From: a virus
Strand: one strand, 5' to 3'
DNA: 64,000 nucleotides
IMG/VR virus record: IMGVR_UViG_3300028800_000009
Coordinates: 1-64,000 of that record
In this document: positions 29,188 through 37,060 of the stretch, piece after piece
Layout: every line of letters starts with the position of its first letter
Position numbering within the stretch: the first letter of the stretch is position 1
The notes under the pieces: generated by a model
Database searches by the model: none
What the model was told of the DNA's origin: nothing
Seen by the model: only the letters and a program-made list of their open reading frames with translations
Translations under genes and position numbers: made by a program

Positions 29188-29247
29188 TTTACATCCAAAC
29201 TGGGACGGGCGTAATATCTCTTTCGTCGACCTAACCTGGAGAATCAG
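29188..29247 (+). promoter_or_regulatory. Candidate sigma70-like phage promoter plus leader element
   Basis: TTTACA (29188-29193), 18-base spacer, TAATAT (29212-29217), then AACCTGGAGAATCAG (29233-29247) before ATG 29250. Best -35 match of the set. Confidence 0.65.
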
Positions 29248-29249
29248 AG

Positions 29250-29525
29250 ATGACCAACAAGCACATACCCTTACGAAAGTATGTGGGTCACGTTTCTGGC
29301 TACGGTGAAGGTATGACCCCCTCCCCACCCGCGCCCCCGGACGACCCCTTCCGCTGGGAAGCCCACAAAGAGGAGTTCCGCGACCTCGCCGTGGTAAAGT
29401 ACCGCCAGGGCGTGAAGGACGGCCTCCGGGAGGGCGACCTCGACCTCCTCGGGGAATGGGTCCGACGGTTCGAGGAAGGGGGTAATCTCTACCCTCTTCC
29501 TCCGAGACGTAATTTTATTACCTAA
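29250..29525 (+). CDS. Hypothetical protein (91 aa)
   Basis: Last rightward gene. A Pro-rich stretch (PSPPAPPDDPFRWE) is followed by a charged helix (EEFRDLAVVKYRQGVKDGLR). Has its own promoter and leader. A hairpin (29472-29502) lies near its 3' end. Unknown. Confidence 0.6.
   Translation: MTNKHIPLRKYVGHVSGYGEGMTPSPPAPPDDPFRWEAHKEEFRDLAVVKYRQGVKDGLREGDLDLLGEWVRRFEEGGNLYPLPPRRNFIT
29472..29502. repeat. Intragenic inverted repeat 31 (gene 29250)
   Basis: GAGGAAG / CTTCCTC plus a G-U and GGGTA/TACCC: 13 paired positions, 5-base loop. Confidence 0.85.
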
Positions 29526-29729
29526 ATACGAGAGTCCAGGAGCAGGCCGCCTAGGGGCCTTCTCCTGGGGCGCCCCCTCTATAGCGCCCGACCCCCTCCC
29601 CCTAACCACGCCCCCTGAAACCGGGGTCCTCCGGCTAAATAAAAAGCCCCGCTTCCTAGGGAGGCGGGGCTTTCGGGTAGAGGCTCTTAGGGGGAGAGGG
29701 CAACCAATTCTCTCGCTCTAGTCCCTCGA
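29526..29729. other. Intergenic switch between early (+) and late (-) modules
   Basis: About 200 bases between convergent genes with no convincing open frame. It is C-rich (CCCCCTCT runs) and contains the bidirectional terminator at 29643. No promoter was recognised. Confidence 0.7.
29643..29673. terminator. Bidirectional terminator between convergent modules
   Basis: AAAGCCCCGC (29643-29652) pairs with GCGGGGCTTT (29664-29673) around an 11-base loop. The stem is flanked by A and T runs, giving a U-tract on either strand. It separates the rightward early genes from the leftward late genes. Confidence 0.85.
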
Positions 29730-30368
29730 TTATACCCCCTTCGCGGGGACGGTAGGAAGCGAATTATAGACCACCTCGAAAGCCGGCCGGACGTTTACGA
29801 GAAGGTGATCGGCGACGAGCCGCTCGATCCGGAAGGCCGTGGACCCGAGCTGGAGCAGCGGGAGCGAGCCGAACCGCGGCGGAAGGGAGGGGACGTCGTC
29901 GCAGCCGTTCCGGGTAGCGATGCTCGGAACGGCTGCGATCGCGGTAAGTGCAGCCGTCCCGAGGGCGCGGGCCGGTTCGAAGACGACGAGCCGCTCGACC
30001 GCGATCCCGAGGAGGATGAGCATCAGGACGAAGATTTGGGCCTCGGCGCCACCCTTGGAATGGCCCCCGATATAGATCATCTTCCCGGCGGCGACCGCCG
30101 TTAGAACGAGCGGAATTAGCCGCCATGCGATCGAGGTCGCCGAGGCGAAAAATCCGGCGTCGACCGAGAAGCCGGCGAGGTCGGTTGATTCGGCGTCCGC
30201 GTCCGTTAGGTCGTCGCGGATGTTATTCGTACCTTTGAAGGATATCCGGATCGATGTCGCGTCTTCGACGACGAGGGCGTGGGCCAAGTCCGAGCTGATC
30301 GTCGGGGCGACGTAGGCGCGCTCGGCGTCGCCGAGCATCACGAGATCGATAGGGAGGAGGGCTATCAC
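29730..30368 (-). CDS. Lipase/esterase-like serine hydrolase (212 aa)
   Basis: GTG at 30368 overlaps the neighbour's stop (GTGA), so the longer open frame is dropped. SIRISFKGTNNIRDD resembles the oxyanion region of class-3 lipases, and YIGGHSKGGAEAQ is the GxSxG nucleophile elbow with Ser in GHSKG. FEPARALG follows as the acid-bearing strand region. Last gene of the late operon; it may attack envelope lipids or polysaccharide esters during entry or lysis. An inverted repeat (29899-29938) lies inside. Confidence 0.65.
   Translation of the reverse strand: MIALLPIDLVMLGDAERAYVAPTISSDLAHALVVEDATSIRISFKGTNNIRDDLTDADAESTDLAGFSVDAGFFASATSIAWRLIPLVLTAVAAGKMIYIGGHSKGGAEAQIFVLMLILLGIAVERLVVFEPARALGTAALTAIAAVPSIATRNGCDDVPSLPPRFGSLPLLQLGSTAFRIERLVADHLLVNVRPAFEVVYNSLPTVPAKGV
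29899..29938. repeat. Intragenic inverted repeat 32 (lipase-like gene, minus strand)
   Basis: TCGCAGCCGTTCCG / CGGAACGGCTGCGA, 14 bp perfect, 12-base loop with inner AGC/GCT. The only strong member found in the leftward module. Confidence 0.96.
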
Positions 30369-31123
30369 GAGGCCAGCTCCTTCAGCCGCGCTTCCATCGC
30401 GGCGAGGTCGAGACCCGACGGCGCGGTGCCCTGGGACGTGACCCAATCCGGGTAAAGCTCGGCGTGGGCCTCGTCGATACAGGCGAGGGCGAAAGCCTTC
30501 GTCATCGCTTGAACCTTCCCCCAGGAGACGCAGTAGAAGAGGTCGCCCGCGTAGCCGACGAGCGGAACGTCGTGGCCGTCGTTGGTCATCGTGCCCGGCG
30601 CTACGTCCCATGTAGCGCCGGCGTTAAACTGATCCATCATATAGGACGGGCAGCGGATGCCGATACGGCACGCCCCGAATATCTGGGTAGCCCAACGGAT
30701 ATGATCGAGGTTCCGATCGTCGATCCGCGCCGTTCCGGCAGACTTAAAATTAAGGAAGCCGGTTTTTGTTAGATATTCGCAAGCATCGCTCTCACTCGTC
30801 CCGAGGTCGGTCGCGGGGTTATCTTTATCAAACCCCGTCAACTCGGTGTAGAGCGCGAGCACGTCGTCGGTCGTCGGCAATCCCATACCGCCCGTGTTCG
30901 CCGTCCGGAGCATTAGTTGATGCCCAGCGTCGGCCTCGACGCAGCACCCGTAGAGGTCGTTACCGAGCATCCCCCAATATGGGCCGACTACGTTCGTCAC
31001 CGCGCGAATATAGTCGTTCGAGGAAGGAGGGGGCGAACCGAGCCCGGAGAGGAACTGGCTCGTCGCGAGAGCACCCCTCATCGCGCGAGCGTCGAAGCGT
31101 GGTGGATGTTTGCCGAATCTCAT
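30365..31123 (-). CDS. Papain-like cysteine peptidase-like protein (252 aa)
   Basis: PYWGMLGNDLYGCCVEADAG provides a candidate catalytic Cys at a helix start, and NDGHDVPLVGYAGDLFYCVS a His with a following strand ending VSWGK. The order Cys, His, Asn/Ser and the W-G after the strand are as in C1/C39-type folds. No signal peptide. Possibly a peptidoglycan- or protein-cleaving late enzyme; assignment is from motif order only. Confidence 0.5.
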   Translation of the reverse strand: MRFGKHPPRFDARAMRGALATSQFLSGLGSPPPSSNDYIRAVTNVVGPYWGMLGNDLYGCCVEADAGHQLMLRTANTGGMGLPTTDDVLALYTELTGFDKDNPATDLGTSESDACEYLTKTGFLNFKSAGTARIDDRNLDHIRWATQIFGACRIGIRCPSYMMDQFNAGATWDVAPGTMTNDGHDVPLVGYAGDLFYCVSWGKVQAMTKAFALACIDEAHAELYPDWVTSQGTAPSGLDLAAMEARLKELAS

Positions 31124-31136
31124 TCGGGACCTCTTA

Positions 31137-31171
31137 AGAAAAATATAGGAGGTCCCTTTCGGAACCTCCTA
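31137..31171 (-). terminator. Terminator on the minus strand
   Basis: TAGGAGGT (31146-31153) pairs with ACCTCCTA (31164-31171). Read leftward the hairpin is followed by TATATTTTTC. It lies in the 79-base gap downstream of the lipoprotein gene 31203-31730. Confidence 0.75.
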
Positions 31172-31202
31172 GTTTACCAACGGAGAAGGGAGCGCCCGTC
31201 GG

Positions 31203-31730
31203 TTATTTACCCGCGATCCCGTGAAGGATCACACGCGCCTCGTCGGGCGTAAGGCCCGGTACTGCCGCGCGGCGGAGCGGCGCCGAGGCCGGAACGACGA
31301 GCCCGACCGCCAGCTCGACGACCGGCAGGAGCACGGCGACGGCCGGTAGAATCTCGCCCCAGGGCGGGGGGAGCGCGACCGAGAACGGCGCGAGCGTGTT
31401 AACGATGAGGTTTACCGTCGCCTCGACCTGGGTAATGATGGGTTGGGCCGCGGTCGTCGTCGCGACCCCGCTCAGTTGGGTCGCGAGAGTCTGGAGCGTC
31501 GCGACCGCCTGCTGGACATTAGCGATTGCAACGGGCGAAATCTTACCGGTCGTCGCCGCGAGAGCCGGTAAAGCGTTGACGAAAGCGTTGGCGATCGTCG
31601 AGACGTCGTTTACGACGGTCGCGAGTTGTTGGGCCGGGGTCCCAGTCCCACACGCTGCGAGCATCAGAACTCCGAGCGACGAACCGCCGAGCTGGATCGC
31701 TCGACGACGGGTAAGCGTTCTATCGAACAT
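31203..31730 (-). CDS. Tat-type lipoprotein (175 aa)
   Basis: Starts MFDRTLTRRRAIQLGGSSLG and continues to LMLAACG: a twin-arginine-like motif, a hydrophobic core and a lipobox with Cys27. The mature part is Ala/Val/Thr-rich helical with several hydrophobic stretches. Phage-encoded outer or inner membrane lipoprotein next to lysis genes; it may be spanin-like or block superinfection. No family identified. Confidence 0.6.
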   Translation of the reverse strand: MFDRTLTRRRAIQLGGSSLGVLMLAACGTGTPAQQLATVVNDVSTIANAFVNALPALAATTGKISPVAIANVQQAVATLQTLATQLSGVATTTAAQPIITQVEATVNLIVNTLAPFSVALPPPWGEILPAVAVLLPVVELAVGLVVPASAPLRRAAVPGLTPDEARVILHGIAGK

Positions 31731-31760
31731 AGTATTTCTCCCTTTGAAGATTGGCGCGCG

Positions 31761-32219
31761 TTACGGCTGGGCCGCGCCGATCCCAGTATTAGTCGGCGGC
31801 GTCGCCGGGCTCGCAGCAGCCTCCGCGATCCCGTCGGGAAGCGAGCGTGTAACGAGATCGGCGAGTTTCTTCGCCCCCTCGGGCGTGGCAGGGTCGATTC
31901 CGGCGTCCTTCAGGTAGCCCGGAAATTTATCGGTGATAAACTGGACCGCGGCGTTCCCGATCGCGTTATGGGTATCGACGTGATCCCAACCCTTCGCCTT
32001 AATGACGTCGAGCGACTGCATCGTACCGAACTTGATACCCTTACGCGCCGCGTCGGTCAAATTGGCCGCGATTGCGTCGCCGTTCTTAAGGTTGAGGAAC
32101 TTGACAAGTCGCTGGGCAGCCCACGACGCGAGCGCGAGCAGGACGGTTCCGACCAGGTAGAGGATATCCTGCTCAATTCCGGAAAGGCTAATAACGGTGG
32201 ACGGGTCGGTTCCGATCAT
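31761..32219 (-). CDS. Holin-like protein (LLH type)
   Basis: 152 aa with one clear membrane helix near the N-terminus (ILYLVGTVLLALASWAAQRL) followed by an amphipathic and soluble tail. This is the layout of the Phage_holin_LLH family. Predicted to permeabilise the inner membrane at lysis onset. Sits between the transglycosylase-like gene and the lipoprotein gene, consistent with a lysis cassette. Confidence 0.65.
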   Translation of the reverse strand: MIGTDPSTVISLSGIEQDILYLVGTVLLALASWAAQRLVKFLNLKNGDAIAANLTDAARKGIKFGTMQSLDVIKAKGWDHVDTHNAIGNAAVQFITDKFPGYLKDAGIDPATPEGAKKLADLVTRSLPDGIAEAAASPATPPTNTGIGAAQP

Positions 32220-32332
32220 ATCTATCTCCTAGGGGGTTTAAGGTTAGGGAATCCGACGCTCCCCGAAAGAAGCGCCGGACCCTACGGGCGGCCCGTCAAA
32301 GGGAGGAACCAAAGCGGGTCGGCCCGAAAGTG
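32220..32332 (-). other. Leader of holin gene with hairpin
   Basis: 113 bases without a gene. A 9-bp stem with one G-U pair (32252-32260 with 32271-32279) precedes the holin ribosome-binding site (CCTAGGAG, read leftward). No U-tract, so it is not a standard terminator; a regulatory role is possible. Confidence 0.35.
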
Positions 32333-32806
32333 TCAGGCGACGTCGATAAGAGCATTCCAATTAGCGACGAATTCGGCCTCGGTTCCGGCGCCGGCCGTCG
32401 TATTGTAAAATCGCTTCCAATAAGCCGCGAGATCGGCGACGTAGGTCGGGTTCCCCGGGTCGGGAAGCGGATCGGCGGCGCGGCGGTAAAGAACGCGCGC
32501 CATCGCGGCAGCATAACGGGGATAGATTTCGAGGCTATCTTCTCCGATATTACCCTCCGCGAGCCCACGGACGCAGACGGCGAGAAAGGTATGATACGCG
32601 AGATAGTTGGCCCAAATATCGTCGTGGGTCGCGCGCTCCATCTGGAAGTAACCCTTCGCCGGGCCGCCACCGCGTTGGTTGATGTCTTTAAGCCCGCTCT
32701 CCTGAATCGCGGTTCCGACGAGGAGGTCCTCGGCGGCGCGCGAGTAGAGGCCGGTCATCTTTAACGCCGGTATGACGACGGTCGAGCGGAACTCGGGGGC
32801 GTTCAT
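32333..32806 (-). CDS. Lysozyme/transglycosylase-like protein (157 aa)
   Basis: LLVGTAIQESGLKDINQRGGGPAKGYFQME has the catalytic Glu in the AIQESG context, then a Gly-x-x-Gly-Tyr-Phe-Gln segment, as in SLT-fold enzymes. The C-terminal half is helical (YVADLAAYWKRFYNT). A likely endolysin cleaving peptidoglycan glycan strands, given the adjacent holin. No signal peptide, so holin-dependent. Confidence 0.65.
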   Translation of the reverse strand: MNAPEFRSTVVIPALKMTGLYSRAAEDLLVGTAIQESGLKDINQRGGGPAKGYFQMERATHDDIWANYLAYHTFLAVCVRGLAEGNIGEDSLEIYPRYAAAMARVLYRRAADPLPDPGNPTYVADLAAYWKRFYNTTAGAGTEAEFVANWNALIDVA

Positions 32807-32819
32807 TCTTTCTCCAGGT

Positions 32820-33182
32820 TTATCGGTGGAAGTAGTACGCCGCGACGAGGCCGAGTATCCCGACGACGTAACCGAGCATATTGGCCATGCCGATCCCCTT
32901 CGAGTTACGCTCGACGACGAGATTTTCCAGTGTGTCGATGCGGGTCTCTATAGCCTTAAACGCGAGTCCGGCCTCGGCGGAGCGCATGAACATCTTAGCC
33001 TGATCGTTGGTCATCTGGCGCAGCTCGTTCAGACCTTCGAGCCTCTTATCTACCGACGCCTCGGCCTTCAGGATGGCGGTCTGTGAGGCGACGTGCTGCT
33101 GCTGGTAGCGCTCGTCGCGCTCATTGAGTAGCTCGCGCAGCCCCTTCATCTCGGTCTCTACGGCGACGAGCCTTTCGTTCAT
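32820..33182 (-). CDS. Coiled-coil protein with C-terminal membrane anchor (120 aa)
   Basis: Long coiled coil from residue 1 to about 92 (VETEMKGLRELLNERDERYQ) then one TM helix (MLGYVVGILGLVAAYYF) at the extreme C-terminus. Resembles tail-anchored phage lysis accessory proteins. Overlaps the next gene (ATGA). Confidence 0.6.
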   Translation of the reverse strand: MNERLVAVETEMKGLRELLNERDERYQQQHVASQTAILKAEASVDKRLEGLNELRQMTNDQAKMFMRSAEAGLAFKAIETRIDTLENLVVERNSKGIGMANMLGYVVGILGLVAAYYFHR

Positions 33183-33571
33183 CGCCTTCTCTGGAGTGCC
33201 TCCACCTGCTCGCGGATCGACTCGATCTTCGCCTCATGGGAGATAATCAATTCGTCCTGCTTCTGGGTATGCTCGGCGATCCGGACGTGGTCGGAATCCA
33301 TCGAGTCGAGGCGCCGCTCCTCGGCCCGGACCTGCTCCCTAATAGTCGAGACGGCCTTGATGAACTCCGTCTGGCTCGCGACGATCGTCTTTATGTCGTC
33401 GTTCATGTGGGTCGCGATCCATAAACACGTCGAGGCGAGCGCCGCGGCGAGGAAGGAGCATATCGCCGTGACGGCGTGGGTAATCCCGCTGTATTTTCCC
33501 TCACCGCCGAACTTCTCTGCCCCCTCGGTTACAATGCGGAGGATGGGGGGACCGTGGGAATCCGACGCCAT
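33179..33571 (-). CDS. Membrane-anchored coiled-coil protein (130 aa)
   Basis: One TM helix at about 32-53 (VTAICSFLAAALASTCLWIA) followed by a periplasmic or cytoplasmic coiled coil to the C-terminus. Opposite topology to its neighbour at 32820; the two might form a pair, but no spanin signature (lipobox) is present. Confidence 0.55.
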   Translation of the reverse strand: MASDSHGPPILRIVTEGAEKFGGEGKYSGITHAVTAICSFLAAALASTCLWIATHMNDDIKTIVASQTEFIKAVSTIREQVRAEERRLDSMDSDHVRIAEHTQKQDELIISHEAKIESIREQVEALQRRR

Positions 33572-33586
33572 AATCTAAACCCTTTT

Positions 33587-34453
33587 CTACGGGAGGAGGC
33601 TCGCGTTGGGCTCGTTCGGCAGTCCGCCGGCGGAGACGGACCAGTTCCCGGCTCCATCCGGCATGAAGCAGGCCCACTCGTCGTGGCCGATCGACGACAC
33701 GCCACCCTTAAACGGCCAGGCGCTCGTCCACGCGATGCGGCCGGAGACGCTATAGTCCTGGAAGCATATCGAGAAGCCGGCGGCGACGGACGACGTCGCC
33801 GGAAACACCGGCGATTCGTTTCCGACGCCGGACCACGTCAGGGTCTTGCAATTATCCGTCGCCGCAACCGGATGGGTCGTATCGGTCGAGGCGAGCGGCG
33901 ACGTGAGCCACCCGCAACCCCCGCCGCTCGTACCCGTCCCGGCCGGACCCACGAGCGAAACGCCGGCAGGCCAGCCGCCCGAAGCCTTCGGCCCGTAGAT
34001 GGACCAATTCGAGGTCGCGATGTAGAAATCGCCGACGTTACCGACCGTCGAGCCCGGCGCGGCGGAGCCGTTCAGGATCGTATTCGACGAGGGGGAAGGC
34101 GCGGAACCCACGACCGGAGCCTGGGACTGAAGGACCCACGCGCCGAGGATATACTCGTACCAACTCCCATTCTTCGCCTGGGTGAAGATGTTGCCGCTCG
34201 CCGCGACTTCGAGGAGGGTACCGTAGCCGCCGGCGGCCGGCGATCCGTTCAGGAGGATCGCGTTCCCGCCGTTCGTCGTCGTCGCGGTTCCGAAGGTCCA
34301 AGTTCCGGCCGAGGTCATGAGGCTCGACCCCGTCCCCGGCGCGGTGAGCGTCGTCCCGTCGGGCGAGAGGGCGACGACGGCGGCGGTCTGGCTCTCGGCT
34401 ATCGGGGCCACGAAAAGAAGAAAGAGCAGACATAGATAGGATAGGTATTTCAT
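33587..34453 (-). CDS. Secreted fibre-like protein (288 aa)
   Basis: Sec signal peptide MKYLSYLCLLFLLFVAPIAE, then Gly/Ser/Thr-rich beta sequence with a collagen-like GPAGTGTSGGG and paired Cys (SICFQDY, WACFMP). Domain style (NAILLNGSPAAGGYG; YEYILGAWVLQSQ) is that of phage tail-fibre tips. One of five neighbouring fibre-like genes with signal peptides. Confidence 0.6.
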   Translation of the reverse strand: MKYLSYLCLLFLLFVAPIAESQTAAVVALSPDGTTLTAPGTGSSLMTSAGTWTFGTATTTNGGNAILLNGSPAAGGYGTLLEVAASGNIFTQAKNGSWYEYILGAWVLQSQAPVVGSAPSPSSNTILNGSAAPGSTVGNVGDFYIATSNWSIYGPKASGGWPAGVSLVGPAGTGTSGGGCGWLTSPLASTDTTHPVAATDNCKTLTWSGVGNESPVFPATSSVAAGFSICFQDYSVSGRIAWTSAWPFKGGVSSIGHDEWACFMPDGAGNWSVSAGGLPNEPNASLLP

Positions 34454-34485
34454 TTTAGATTATCCTCGTTACCGGGATGTGTCCT

Positions 34486-34650
34486 TCAAATTCGTCCGAG
34501 CAAAAGCAAGATGATCAGGATCACGACAATGAGGCCCAATCCCCCTCCTGCATAGTAGCCGCCCCCGTAGAAGGGGCCGCCCCCGAATCCGCTGAATCCC
34601 CCGAGCAGGATGATGACGACGACGATCAGGAGAATGGTGCCTATGGACAT
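34486..34650 (-). CDS. DUF3309 family membrane peptide (54 aa)
   Basis: Starts MSIGTILLIVVVIILLGG, has a Gly/Tyr-rich middle (GGGPFYGGGYYAGGG), and a second TM run ending LIILLLLGRI. This is the typical layout of DUF3309 proteins of proteobacteria, where the role is unknown. Unusual in a phage; probably host-derived. Confidence 0.8.
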   Translation of the reverse strand: MSIGTILLIVVVIILLGGFSGFGGGPFYGGGYYAGGGLGLIVVILIILLLLGRI

Positions 34651-34757
34651 GATTTACCCTTTCGCTTGCGATACGCTCGAAGCCACGCGGCGCGGCACTT
34701 GAGGCACCAGCGCTGAAACCTCGTCTTATGGCCCGAGACACTACGGATTGTACTCAA
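34641..34757 (-). CDS. Small basic CxxC protein (38 aa)
   Basis: TTG start at 34757 overlaps the previous stop (TTGA). FQRWCLKCRAAWLRAYRKRK is Arg/Lys-rich with one CxxC. It overlaps the DUF3309 gene by 10 bases. Supported only by overlap and composition. Confidence 0.4.
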   Translation of the reverse strand: MSTIRSVSGHKTRFQRWCLKCRAAWLRAYRKRKGKSCP

Positions 34758-34927
34758 CTCTCGGGAATTTTCTCCAGCTCAACGATGGCCTTGGTCAACT
34801 CGCCAATGCGGCGCCTGATCGAGGTGGTATCCTCTATGCCGTATTCAAGGCATCGCTCCAGCGCGGTCCTGGCTCTAATCATCGTGTCGCGAATGGAATT
34901 TTTCTTGAGCCTCCCGATACTGTCCAT
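34754..34927 (-). CDS. Small helical protein (57 aa)
   Basis: ATG complement at 34925-34927, stop complement 34754-34756. Charged helical sequence (MIRARTALERCLEYGIEDTT; IGELTKAIVELEKIPES). Not recognised. About 90 bases separate it from the large secreted protein gene to its right, where nothing is seen. Confidence 0.5.
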   Translation of the reverse strand: MDSIGRLKKNSIRDTMIRARTALERCLEYGIEDTTSIRRRIGELTKAIVELEKIPES

Positions 34928-35017
34928 CGTGTATTACCCATCACCCGTTACCGATGCCAGTAGCCAAAAACGATCTCGTAGCCGCTCCCGAAGGAGGGGG
35001 AGCGCGATAAGCTTTCC

Positions 35018-37060
35018 TCATCGGTGAAAAATTCCCCATGTTGGCTCGTTGCCAGTAACCGCGGGGAAGAAAACAGAGGCATAATTTGTCGTGCCGCGCC
35101 ACAGACTGTCAGCTATTGCGGCACCGGCCCAGCCTTGGTCGACCGCTGTTTCCAGCGCCGGCCATGCGTTCGCGAAGTAGCTCTCAGTTCCAGATGGGTC
35201 GGAACTGCCGGGGCCATTGAGCGTGTTGGTGCATGTGCCGCCGTTCTGCCAACCCGTCGCGACTGCTCCCTGCCACACGGCATAGAATGTGGTCAGGTAA
35301 AGTCCCGAGTTGGGATTTCCTGGGCCTGTGGCGAATTCGGCATTATAGCTTGCCCCTTGGCTGTAGCAGCCGTTTGGATTCGTTCCATTGCCAAAGCGAC
35401 CGATAGTAAAGAGGCTTGCCTCCTGCGCGAGATTGCTCAGGTTGGTTGCAGCCGTACCGCTCATCACGTTTAGATCGAGATCGAGATTGAGCGACATCGT
35501 CATGAAATCTTGCTGCCATGGGGCGCCGTAACCACTGTTGGCCGGATTTCCCGCCCCGCAATAATCGCATGCGGCAACTTCATGGGAGTAAAACACATGA
35601 ATCGAATTAACTCCGATCATGGTGGCATCCTGAGATAGCTGATACGCCATCTCGGTCGTTAGATCGGTCTTCATTTGATTGGATGGCGTCACGGCGAGGA
35701 ATTGCCCAACCGTGCGATAGTCCCATGCGTCGGCGCGTGTTTGGTCGAACCAGTTTCGTGTCGGGAATGATCCACCATTGCCATTGTCGCGATGAAGGAA
35801 CCCAGCAACGAGCGCTGTTGCCTCAAGCTGTTCATAAGCGGCATATTCCCCGGTCAGAATAAAACCGACATAGCCACTTGATGGGTGATGGGCATTATCC
35901 CAGCAAATAGCGACGCTGCCACTTCCGATTTGGCTTGAGCATGGATACGGCGTAGCCCATCCGCCCGTACCACCATCGCAATTCGTGGTCGTGTTTTGAG
36001 ATGGCAGCGCCATCCCGTCGCCGTTGGAATGATCAAGACACACATGCGGATAGGTCCGCAACGCGCGCCATGCCGCAGCAACGGCAGCCTGTGCGCGACT
36101 ATCGCCTAGCGACGTGAAGTAATCCGCATCCCATTCTGCGAGTGGCCCAATGTCGGGACGGCCCCCGGTTTGCTCCATATCCGTGACCCACGGTCCTTGC
36201 GAAAACGGGGTGTAGGTCTGGACAAGAGCATTCAGCGCTGTGCTGCTCGGCGGTGTCGTGAGCGAATAATTGGGGATCAACTTCGATGCAACGAGGTCTG
36301 TCGCATTCGGTGTTGTCGCTGCCTCGGAAGTGGAACAGCCTCTGAGGTCGTAGCCCGTCCATGCATAATGTGTGATCGTGCCCGGCGCGTAGGCTGTCGA
36401 GCCGAGGATCGTCACTGTGGGGCTGTAGGTAACATCTTCCTGGGAATTATCGACCCATCCGCCATTGTCGATCATCACCCTGACGCAGACATTGTTGTCG
36501 GCGTAAAGCCGCACATCGAAGGCAACCCGAAGTCGGCTCGTGCTCGGTGTGGTATACCCAATCGTCGTCCAGTAGAGGCAATCGACTTCTGCCGCACCCG
36601 ATTCCCAGGTCAGCTTTGGAGACGCGAATAGCGACGAAAGGGCGACGGTTCCAGACACATTCCCCGTGAACACGACTTGAGCGGCAGGGTTCGCCGATGT
36701 GATCGAGGCACAGGTCAGCGCGGTCCCGCCAGGAGACGTTCCGGTATTGATGTGAAGTGTCCCGGCTCCCGATGCTTTCCCCGCCATGATAGCAAAGCGG
36801 CACGAGCCGTCACTCCACGTTGAGACACCCGTGACCTGATAGTTGAGCGGATCGGGCGACGCGACATTGCCGCAGCCGGTCGTCGTGCCCTTGGCGAACC
36901 CTACGCCTGTGTGGAAGTCCCCGGCACCGGCGACGGGGAAGCTCGTGAGCGGAGTCCCTCCCCCGCTTCCGATCGTCGCCGAGCCGTGCCACGGCGACGA
37001 CGCGACGGCCACCGATAGGGTAAGGAAATATAGAAAGACGAGCACGATTAATCTGCTCAT
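35018..37060 (-). CDS. Large secreted protein, possible glycan-active (680 aa)
   Basis: Sec signal peptide MSRLIVLVFLYFLTLSVAVA cleaved before SSPWHGSATIGSGGG. The N-terminal 220 residues are beta-rich; the middle and C-terminal parts are helical with Trp/Tyr/Asp patterns (WDADYFTSLGDSRAQAAVAA; DFMTMSLNLDLDLNVM) suggesting an alpha/alpha toroid, as in polysaccharide lyases. Even Cys number. Codon use is less GC-rich than the tail genes. May degrade host capsule or exopolysaccharide. No exact family recognised. Confidence 0.5.
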   Translation of the reverse strand: MSRLIVLVFLYFLTLSVAVASSPWHGSATIGSGGGTPLTSFPVAGAGDFHTGVGFAKGTTTGCGNVASPDPLNYQVTGVSTWSDGSCRFAIMAGKASGAGTLHINTGTSPGGTALTCASITSANPAAQVVFTGNVSGTVALSSLFASPKLTWESGAAEVDCLYWTTIGYTTPSTSRLRVAFDVRLYADNNVCVRVMIDNGGWVDNSQEDVTYSPTVTILGSTAYAPGTITHYAWTGYDLRGCSTSEAATTPNATDLVASKLIPNYSLTTPPSSTALNALVQTYTPFSQGPWVTDMEQTGGRPDIGPLAEWDADYFTSLGDSRAQAAVAAAWRALRTYPHVCLDHSNGDGMALPSQNTTTNCDGGTGGWATPYPCSSQIGSGSVAICWDNAHHPSSGYVGFILTGEYAAYEQLEATALVAGFLHRDNGNGGSFPTRNWFDQTRADAWDYRTVGQFLAVTPSNQMKTDLTTEMAYQLSQDATMIGVNSIHVFYSHEVAACDYCGAGNPANSGYGAPWQQDFMTMSLNLDLDLNVMSGTAATNLSNLAQEASLFTIGRFGNGTNPNGCYSQGASYNAEFATGPGNPNSGLYLTTFYAVWQGAVATGWQNGGTCTNTLNGPGSSDPSGTESYFANAWPALETAVDQGWAGAAIADSLWRGTTNYASVFFPAVTGNEPTWGIFHR

